A stretch of DNA of 64,000 bases from Chiridota heheva. Its lineage: Eukaryota; Echinodermata; Holothuroidea; Apodida; Chiridotidae. The position numbers were made by a program, and so were the translations under genes. Below are positions 55,324 through 64,000 of this stretch, one piece after another. The DNA lies in assembly GCA_020152595.1 (NCBI GenBank), contig JAIGNY010002305.1, positions 1,580,001 to 1,644,000 of the forward strand, given 5' to 3'. Numbering within the stretch: position 1 is the first letter of the stretch; each line of letters opens with the position of its first letter. The notes beneath the pieces were generated by a model. The model was not told where the DNA came from and ran no database searches. It saw only the letters and a program-made list of their open reading frames with translations.

Positions 55324-56689
55324 TATTGGCAAGTTGGGGCCTCCCCTATCTTTGTTTGTTTGAATGAGCATTAACTTTCTTATGTTTTCTGAGTAACTGG
55401 TTGGAGGTCCTAACCTTAAGCTTTTTTTGTCTTAAATTTTCTGGGACGACTCCCAAGATATTTTAAAGCTTGTAGTAAAATGTGAAAATTAACAATGAAA
55501 ATTGTAAGTGCATCATTCAAAGCTCAAGTAATTTAAAATCCTCAGCCCCTGCTACCCCTATTTCTGTATATACTTCCCTCTATAATCCCATTCTCTATAC
55601 TAGCTTGGAATAGTCAAGCATACTGTCCTTCCGACAGTTATAGTTTTGAAGACTGGTGGATAATAAGTTTATGTACATTTCTTGAGTCGCAAGAATATTT
55701 GAGCACCAGTTTTGCGTGCTGAAAATCTTTGATGCAAATGTTTGAATTAATCGTAATTATTTCTCTGAATGTTTGGGCCCCGTAAAAAATAAAAATAAAA
55801 ATTATTAGTTTGTCACCCGAACCTAGTTGGAAAAGTTATGCAGGCACACAGTTTTTATTTTTTATCCCAAGTCAATTAATTTTGTTGATTTTCAGCATTC
55901 AGGATCAAGTCAACCATGCCAGGCATATTAGATTGAAAACTTTCGGAAGCAATCGTTCGTATTTCGTTAATAGAAAGAAACTAAAGTATGGATGCTTATT
56001 GACCGATCCGAGAGAAAAATATGGTACTTTTAAAAAGAAGAAATTGGATTCTTTCAAAACTGATGCGTGCAAGAGTGATTAGCTAATAGGCCTAATTTGT
56101 TTGATTAGGCCTTATGTTATTTAAAAATTAAATATACAAAATTAGACTGAGAGCAAACATTTGTTTAAAACACATACTGTATAAGGTTTTTGAATACATA
56201 CAATGCAATAGGATGGAAACATACGCTAAAAGTGACACAGAACTCCAACCTTGTAAATTAGTCTGTAATAGACATTTTATGAGGCGCTAACAATTCATTT
56301 CCCTACCTTGTTCATAATATCTTGCATTGCGTAACCCAAAAGGACAGACAAGTGCCCTGCTATCCTGTTATGAAGGACAGTGTGAGACAAGATTGTAAAT
56401 AACCTTAATTTTTGTTTGTCTGTTAAACTCGAGTGTTTTTCCTTCATGTCTGCCATAACCTTAAAGTTCTTTGAATAACCCTTGAAAATCTTTGAGGCGT
56501 TAGGTTTTATGAAAGAAATATGTCTGAGTACAGTATTTGTGTAATTAAAATTGATTTAAAGTTATGAAGCTGTCTTTCAAAGGAATATTCTTGTGGGTCA
56601 TAGAGGAATAATAAATCTGTTCTTTTTCCATGCTGTTGGGCAACGTGTATATTACATGATAGAGGATAATTAAAGGAGACAAAGTCAAA
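55324..56689. other. Intron 3 sequence, mostly unique
   Basis: No repeat structure seen. It contains an open frame, 55810-56082, whose second half encodes a lysine-rich, non-repetitive peptide (RHIRLKTFGSNRSYFVNRKK) after an acceptor-like ttgttgattttcag. I do not recognise it and its frame does not fit splicing from HIPK exon 3. Confidence 0.4.
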
Positions 56690-58563
56690 TATTCTAGCTT
56701 GATATATGATAGAGAATTAACAGTTAAACCATCTTTCTAGCTTGATATATGATAGAGAATTAACAGATAATCCAACTTTCTAGCTTGATATATGATAGAA
56801 TTAACAGATAAACCAACTTTCTAGCTTGATATATCATAGAGAATTAACACATAAACCAACTTTCTAGCTTGATATATGATAGAGAATTAACAGATAAACC
56901 AACTTTCTAGCTTGATATATGATAGAGAATTAACAGATAAACCAACTTTCTAGCTTGATATATCATAGAGAATTAACAGATAAACCAACTTTCTAGCTTG
57001 ATATATGATAGAGAATTAACAGATAAACCAACTTTCTAGCTTGATATATGATAGAATTAACAGATAAACCAAGTTTCTAGCTTGATATATCATAGAGAAT
57101 TAACACATAAACCAACTTTCTAGCTTGATATATCATAGAGAATTAACACATAAACCAACTTTCTAGCTTGATATATCATAGAGAATTAACAGATAACCAA
57201 CTTTCTAGCTTGATATATGATAGAGAATTAACAGATAAACCAACTTTCTAGCTTGATATATGATAGAGAATTACCAGATAACCAACTTTCTAGCTTGATA
57301 TATGATAGAGAATTAACAGATAAACCATCTTTCTAGCTTGATATATGATAGAGAATTAACAGATAAAACAACTTTCTAGCTTGATGTATGATAGAAAAAT
57401 TAACAAATAAATGAACTTTCTAGCTTGATATATGATAGAGAATTAACAGATACACCAACTTTCTAGCTTGATATATGATAGAGAATTAACAGATAAACCA
57501 ACTTTCTAGCTTGATATATGATTAAGAATTAACAGATAAACCAACTTTCTAGCTTGATATATGATAGAATTAACAGATAAACCAACTTTCTAGCTTGATA
57601 TATCATAGAGAATTAAGACATAAACCAACTATCTAGCTTGATATATGATAGAATTAACACATAAACCAACTTTCTAGCTTGATATATCATAGAGAATTAA
57701 CAGATAACCAACTTTCTAGCTTGATATATGATAGAGAATTAACAGATAAACCAACTTTCTAGCTTGATATATGATAGAATTAACAGATAAACCAACTTTC
57801 TAGCTTGATATATCATAGAGAATTAAGACATAAACCAACTATCTAGCTTGATATATGATAGAATTAACACATAAACCAACTTTCTAGCTTGATATATCAT
57901 AGAGAATTAACAGATAACCAACTTTCTAGCTTGATATATGATAGAGAATTAACAGATAAACCAACTTTCTAGCTTGATATATGATAGAGAATTACCAGAT
58001 AACCAACTTTCTAGCTTGATATATGATAGAGAATTAACAGATAAACCATCTTTCTAGCTTGATATATGATAGAGAATTAACAGATAAAACAACTTTCTAG
58101 CTTGATGTATGATAGAAAAATTAACAAATAAACGAACTTTCTAGCTTGATATATGATAGAGAATTAACAGATACACCAACTTTCTAGCTTGATATATGAT
58201 AGAGAATTAATAGATAAACCAACTTTCTAGCTTGATATATGATAAAGAATTAACAGATAAACCAACTTTCTAGCTTGATATATGATAGAGAATTAACAGA
58301 TAAACCAACTTTCTAGCTTGATATATGATAGAATTAACAGATAAACCAACTTTCTAGCTTGATATATCATAGAGAATTAACACATAAACCAACTTTCTAG
58401 CTTGATATATGATAGAATTAACAGATAAACCAACTTTCTAGCTTGATATATCATAGAGAATTAACAGATAACCAACTTTCTAGCTTGATATATGATAGAG
58501 AATTAACAGATAAACCAACTTTCTAGCTTGATATATGGTAGAGAATTAACAGATAAACCAACT
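56690..58563. repeat. AT-rich ~39-43-bp satellite, about 44 copies, with higher-order repeats
   Basis: Units of ttctagcttgatatatgata + gagaattaacagataaaccaact, in 43-, 42- and 39-bp length classes. Rare variants recur at fixed spacing: gaattaccagataacc at 57268 and 57989, and gatgtatgatagaaaaatta at 57383 and 58104 (721 bp apart); aattaagacataaacc at 57611 and 57821 (210 bp apart). This shows duplications of multi-unit blocks. Confidence 0.97.
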
Positions 58564-58580
58564 GCCAAAAATCCCATCAT

Positions 58581-58802
58581 AATATCTTATTGATTTCAAT
58601 GATTTATTTTCCATTTTCATGCATATATTACAATATTTATAATGAGAAGACATAACAATTTATGGGAAAATGGTGGAAGGGGTTAGAAGCCAATATCTTA
58701 TTGATTTCAATGATTTATTTTCCATTTTCATGCATATATTACAATATTTATAATGAGAAGACATAACAATTTATGGGAAAATGGTGGAAGGGGTTAGAAG
58801 CC
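58581..58802. repeat. Perfect 111-bp tandem duplication
   Basis: The segment from aatatcttattgatttcaat to gaaggggttagaagcc is present twice, at 58581 and 58692, with no difference seen by eye. Confidence 0.95.
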
Positions 58803-58905
58803 AGAGCTTTTACAAGAAGCCCCACCGTAACTTAAATTGAATAATTAATCACAAAGGAAATGTATAGAAAAGTGAAATAGTGATAATGGAAGAAAAAAGA
58901 GGAAC

Positions 58906-59052
58906 CCCACCCTTCCCTCCCCACCCTTCCTCCCACCCTTCCTTCCCCACCCTTCCCTCCCCACCCTTTCCTCCCCACCTGGTTTCCTCCCCACCATTCC
59001 CTCCCCACCCTTCCTTCCTCACCATTCTCCCCTACCCTTCCCTTCCCCACCA
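58906..59052. repeat. Pyrimidine-rich minisatellite (ccccacccttccctcc)n
   Basis: About nine degenerate 15-16 bp units of ccccacccttccctc in intron 3, explaining Pro-rich and Gly-rich open frames on the two strands. Confidence 0.93.
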
Positions 59053-59407
59053 GGTAACATATAGAAGCCCAGGGAAATGTAATAAAGTGGTTGGGTAAAA
59101 AGATAAGATGTCAAATATAATCATAAACTAAGTGGAGATGAAAATACATGAAGGTAAACTAGAGTTGGTCATATTGAGACATAAGTGTCTTTTTTAACTT
59201 ATCAGAAAATAGTTTTACAGTTAATTACTCCATTCCCAAGTTTATTGAAGTGATTGAAGTTGTAACAAACTGACATTGTGGGCATCCATCACCCTGTTCG
59301 CACTAGAGTTCAAAAATTGGGGTGAGGGGGCGGGGGTTTAACCCTTTATGTAATTTTAGGGTGAGTTTAAAAAAATGGGGGTGGGGATTTCTTTTGGAAA
59401 AAACAAA

Positions 59408-59540
59408 ACTTTAAAAAAAAAAAAAGGTCAAATACAGTATACAAAAAAAAAAGGTCAAATATAGTTTACTAAAAAAAGGTCAAATACAGTATATATAAAA
59501 AAAAAGGTCAAATACAGTGTACCAATAAAAAGGCAAAAAA
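59408..59540. repeat. ~25-bp repeats (aaaaaggtcaaatacagtat)
   Basis: Five degenerate units of poly-A + ggtcaaatacagtata, ending about 340 bp upstream of exon 4. Confidence 0.9.
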
Positions 59541-59880
59541 ATCTCTCCCCAAAAAAAAAGGGCAAATTTGACATTTTTGTAGCCATTTTTTTTTAGCAGG
59601 AATTTCCTCCCTTCAATTATTTTTTTTCAAACATGTGTGAGAATATCACAAATGTGAACACTGCTCTATATATAACTTTAGCTGTTGAGAAATGGGTGTA
59701 AGATACCCAATCTACTGTATCTACGGTACTATGCCCTATCGATATCTGATTTTCCCCTAATGTGGCTGTCTAGCCCTGAATCCTCAAGTTTCTTTTGCCC
59801 ATTAAGTACATTTAATATGCACAAGCATCCTCAAAGCTCTTCCCACTTGACATTTCAATCAATTTCTTTACTGCTCGTAG

Positions 59881-60024
<144 letters not shown>

Positions 60025-60187
60025 TGAGTTTACACCCCTGGGAACCAAATCCACACACTCCGCAGCCTGTCAAATTATTTTTAGGGGTTGAAATTTCCAC
60101 CCACTGTTAACCGTCCTTAGATCTTAAATGTCTGGTACTTTTGCCCGTGAGAAAAAAAAAAAATCACTTTCTGAGGCCATAGAAAAT

Positions 60188-60628
60188 AAGACCCCTAGCT
60201 TGATTTAGAAAGGGGCAGGGTGCTAGACTTGTTGAGGGGCACATTAATGTGCGCATGAAGCGCTGCGACTTTTTGGCATGGAGTTCAGGGGCTCCCTTAA
60301 GGCTCAATCCCCTAGTGAAGAAGCTCTGGGATTTGAGCTCTAATCAGATTGTACACCTCAGAATAAAGCTATTCTGATTGATAAGGACCAGTCATAAGTC
60401 AACCAGGACAATTGCTCACTATGCCATCATTCTGTGTTATGTATCCATGTAAGGTATTTCATTTATGAGGCTAATTAAGATTATGAAGTTCAAAAACATT
60501 TAAATCTGAGAGAAAAGAAAAGAATTGTTTTTTTTCATGAGGGGCAGGGCGGACCCCGGGGGAAGGGCAGGCCCACGGAGGGGCGGGGCGATGGGTTGCC
60601 CCTCTTAAACAGCAAAGCTAGGGGTCTC
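60188..60628 (+). mobile_element. AGACCCC MITE, copy 5, in intron 4
   Basis: Begins aagacccctagcttgattta and ends agcaaagctaggggtctc. Flanks aaaat and aaagt may be a decayed 5-bp duplication. The internal G/C repeat is reduced to about two units (60540-60590). It occupies over a third of this 1.1-kb intron. Confidence 0.88.
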
Positions 60629-61157
60629 AAAGTCTTAAAACATTTTTTTTTGCTTGTATACTGTAAGAACAATTATAAGCTTAAAGAAAATGTCTGTCTT
60701 GTTTTTTCTCCCTTTCCCGGAGAAACCAGATCTTTCAAAATCAGAAAATGTTTACCTATGTTTTTAGATAGAGGGCTTTCTTTAATTCAAAATTGTTAGA
60801 AATCAAACGAAAACCTTGGAATTAACATTTTGTCTAGATTTAAGACCCAGTAGCTTGTTATCTTTTGGCCAATTCACAAAGAGGAGATATAGCATCTTAA
60901 CCGTTTGTTTGTTCATTCATCCGTCCATCCGCTCATCTAAATTGATTGTCTGTTGGACCACATGCATTGTTTAGCTACTGGGGAGCAAAATATTTCCGCC
61001 CTTGGAAAGTAATTTTAACTATTTTTGTGGCTCCCTTGAAAAGAAATGTATATAAAGTAAACTTTTGCCTAAAAAAAAAACTTACAACAAATACATTCCT
61101 GACGTGAATAGCAATTAAAATATTGTTTATTACATATGTTTGAAATGTTTTTTCTGA

Positions 61158-61612
<455 letters not shown>

Positions 61613-61649
61613 CGATGTGATAGCATAAAGAACCTATGTAGTCATGCTG

Positions 61650-62018
61650 GCATGTGTATGTGTGTATGTATGGGTGTATGTATGTATGTATGTATGCATG
61701 TATGTATGTATGTTATATGGGTGTATGTATGTATGTATGTATATGGGTGTATGTATGTATGTATGTATGTATGTATGTATATATGTATGTATGTATGTAT
61801 GTATGTGTGTATGCATGTATGTAGGTATGCATGTATGTAGGTATGCATGTATGTAGGTATGCATGTATGTATGCATGTATATACGTATGTAGGTGTGCAT
61901 GTATGTAGGTATGCGTGTATGCATGTATGGATGTATGTATGCGTGTATGCATGTATGGGTGTATGTATGTATGTGTGTATGTATGTATGGGTGTATGTAT
62001 GGGTGTATGTATGTATTA
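61650..62018. repeat. (TATG)n microsatellite with gcatg/ggtg variants
   Basis: About 370 bp of tatg tetranucleotides with interspersed atgcatgtatgtaggt units, which form a small higher-order pattern at 61811-61915. Frames encode Met-Tyr-Val-Cys or His-Thr-Tyr-Ile runs that are artefacts. Confidence 0.97.
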
Positions 62019-62403
62019 AGCTTGCATGGTCTGATTCATATTTTATGAAAAACCAGAAGTACAGAAAATAACCAAATCACACCAAAAAAAAAAAAAAAAA
62101 AAAAGATTGCCAAAAGATGGTAAAAATCTGTTTATTTCAATGAAAAGAGAGTTCATGCTTTGTGTCAACATATTTTTTGTAGTATCTTTTGATATATTTT
62201 TGAAAATATATGATATTTATGCAGATTCAATCAATAAATACTATTGAGAATGTGGCTTATAAATGAATATCATGGAATAAATATTTTTGATATGCAAATG
62301 ACATGACAGAGAAAAAAGAGAAAACCTTTTGCTTCTGGATCCTGTTTCTTCTTTTCCATTATAAGTCTCTAACCTTTTCATTTTTCACATTTATAACTTT
62401 CAG

Positions 62404-62578
62404 CACGAAGTCTTCAGTCCGAGCAATGGAGGTTTGCAAGAGGCCATCACAGATTTACGATAATGCCAACTTGACTGCGATCCCGGCTAATTTTGCTGGC
62501 GTGATGGGACCGGCAGCCGGTGCCAGCAATTTAAACATCAGTTTCAACAACCAGCTGAATGCTGCCTTACAAAATCAG
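62404..62578 (+). CDS. HIPK: HIPK kinase, sixth coding exon (residues 517-575)
   Basis: Acceptor ataactttcag, donor cag|gtgggt; enters in phase 2, leaves in phase 0. Encodes STKSSVRAMEVCKRPSQIYD, then a linker and LNISFNNQLNAALQNQ. The family-conserved MEVCKR and the FNNQL segment mark the start of the C-terminal interaction region after the kinase domain. Vertebrate HIPK1-3 are about 1,200 residues, so roughly half the protein is still to come beyond the window. Confidence 0.95.
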
Positions 62579-62749
62579 GTGGGTTCTTAGTGTACACCTT
62601 GTGAGATACCATGCATCTAAACATGATAATAATCCTAAAGATTTGTAATGCACACATCTCCACTCGTCAGAGCGCTCAAAGCACAGCAGACAAATATAGT
62701 ATAAACAACAAGAGACAATATATAATAACATAATTAAGGGAAATCGTCA

Positions 62750-63215
62750 CAAGCCATAGTCATAGTTTTAAGGTCTTTTATAAATACATTTATACTGAGG
62801 TAGGTTTGAGTTCATGAGGTAATTTATTCCAAATATACGCAGTTGCAACAGCAAAAGATCTTCACCCTTCCCAACCCCCATTAGCTTTAGATTCTTGCGA
62901 CGAATTGCGGAAATGATGATTACGAGTTGGATGATATTTGACAAGGAGATGATTAACATAAGTAGGAACACAATTATTCAGAGATTTATAGACAAAAAGC
63001 ATAAGGAGATAATTTACATAAGTACAGTAGGAGCACAATTTATTCAGAGATTTATTGACAAAAAGCATAAGTTTAAATGTAATTATATAAATAACCGGAA
63101 GCCAGTGAAATTTCTCAAAACTTGGGACGTTGTAGCAAGACAACTTTGAAAGAGCTAAAATAATGCGAACAGCCATGTTCCGTAATTTTTGAAGTGGAAT
63201 GATACTTTTCTTGGG
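62750..63215 (-). mobile_element. CR1/L2-like LINE RT C-terminus, antisense in intron 6
   Basis: The - strand encodes MAVRIILALSKLSCYNVPSF with FHWLPVIYIITFKLMLFVNKSL, then NNCVPTYVNHLLVKYHPTRN, and in another frame RSFAVATAYIWNKLPHELKP. These are the ordered C-terminal blocks of CR1/L2-type LINEs. A ~60-bp internal duplication (aacacaattattcagagatt at 62967, gcacaatttattcagagatt at 63032) and frameshifts show decay. Confidence 0.85.
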
Positions 63216-64000
63216 TATGATTTAGAAAACATACCTGTATTTCATTTTGGAAAATAGAAGCCTCAAGAAGTGAGCGACTATAAAATTACTGGTATTGAGC
63301 AAAGTTGTATACACACATGTCAAAGTTCAGCTGCATGGGTGTCTGTTCTGTCCAATCAAAATGTAGCTATAGTTATTATCTAGAACGTATTTCTCTGACA
63401 CTTGAAGTCATATTATTAAAGTGCAGAAATAACTGGTACACTTAATTAAATCTTAGAATTAAAAAGTACACAACAAATTTGAGGGCTGATAACAACCCAA
63501 ATTTTCTCTGCATGGTCAGCAAGAACACATTTTAAGTTCTAGTGTAGAATTAACAAAAAAACACTGAAATTTTGTTGCAGAATTAACAAAAATATATTTT
63601 TTATTCAAACGAAGAGCACAGCAATAATCTTTACAGAATTTAAGACTGCAAATATTTTCATTGCAGAAAGCCAAAATTGTATTTGCTTTATTAGCTAGAA
63701 TGTTTTTTTTGTTTTGTTTTTTCTCGGAAGAATTAATAAGAACACAAACGATGTTTTTATATAATTTACATGAATGCAGAAATTGTATTCCTTTGATTTA
63801 TTTACATTATCCAAACTGTGATACTGACCTTCAGGTTGAATTGTAGTTAAGCTTGAAATGTTGATTTCTTCCGATTGAAGGTCTATGGACAGGTTTAAAA
63901 GTTTTTTTTCAACCACATACTGAAAAGAGCTTTAAATTATGACAGGTCCAAAAGTTTTCTTTTCAACCACGAACCGAAAAGAGCCTTAAATTATGACGGG
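63216..64000. other. Intron 6 sequence; start of a ~53-bp repeat at the edge
   Basis: AT-rich with no gene or exon recognised. From about 63889 a unit with acaggtttaaaagttttttt, caaccac, gaaaagagc and ttaaattatgac occurs twice and runs into the window edge, suggesting a tandem array that continues outside. Confidence 0.55.

Overview
This is a eukaryotic genomic window with long introns, canonical GT-AG splice sites, few genes and very high repeat content. It holds non-LTR retrotransposon ends with short tandem-repeat tails, hAT-like and TTAA-flanked elements, a tRNA-derived SINE, and many micro- and minisatellites. The repeat style, the frequent AGGCCTA words and one HIPK-type kinase fit an invertebrate deuterostome such as an echinoderm, hemichordate or amphioxus. 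That assignment is inference; the species cannot be read from the sequence.

The one gene that can be supported is a HIPK (homeodomain-interacting protein kinase) gene on the + strand. Six coding exons are visible: 26512-27546, 34771-34894, 36403-36522, 59881-60023, 61172-61300 and 62404-62578. All have consensus splice sites and matching phases, and together they encode 575 residues: the N-terminal region, the whole kinase domain and the start of the C-terminal region. The gene continues past the right edge. An acceptor directly before the ATG implies a 5' non-coding exon further left, which I could not locate.

Layout. 1-760: tail of an L1/Tx1-like LINE on the - strand. 761-12450: mostly unassigned, with a CAT microsatellite, an 'ataactcgttcccc' array, a C/T-rich tract and one unidentified protein-like ORF. 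12450-22010: dense short DNA transposons (hAT-like elements with 8-bp target duplications, a palindromic MITE, and a MITE family with an internal minisatellite) plus a truncated CR1-like LINE. 22220-26500: minisatellites and decayed repeats. 26512 to the end: the HIPK gene.

Its introns carry LINE fragments (27560-28190, 28749-30510, 38828-39584, 44893-45385, 52200-52868, 62750-63215), a 26-bp CpG-bearing minisatellite (30856-31954) and a TTAA-flanked element (33404-34389). They also hold a decayed THAP-domain exon (40179-40320), a SINE (52481-52755), a foldback element (54651-55323) and an AT-rich satellite with higher-order periods (56690-58563). Intron 3 alone is about 23.4 kb and splits the kinase domain.

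I found no novel multi-gene system. The most informative signals are structural. Several insertions can be dated relative to one another because the window also contains the matching uninterrupted copy. A five-copy MITE family has a variable internal repeat. Fragments of HIPK exon 3 with its splice donor were copied into the following intron and then decayed.
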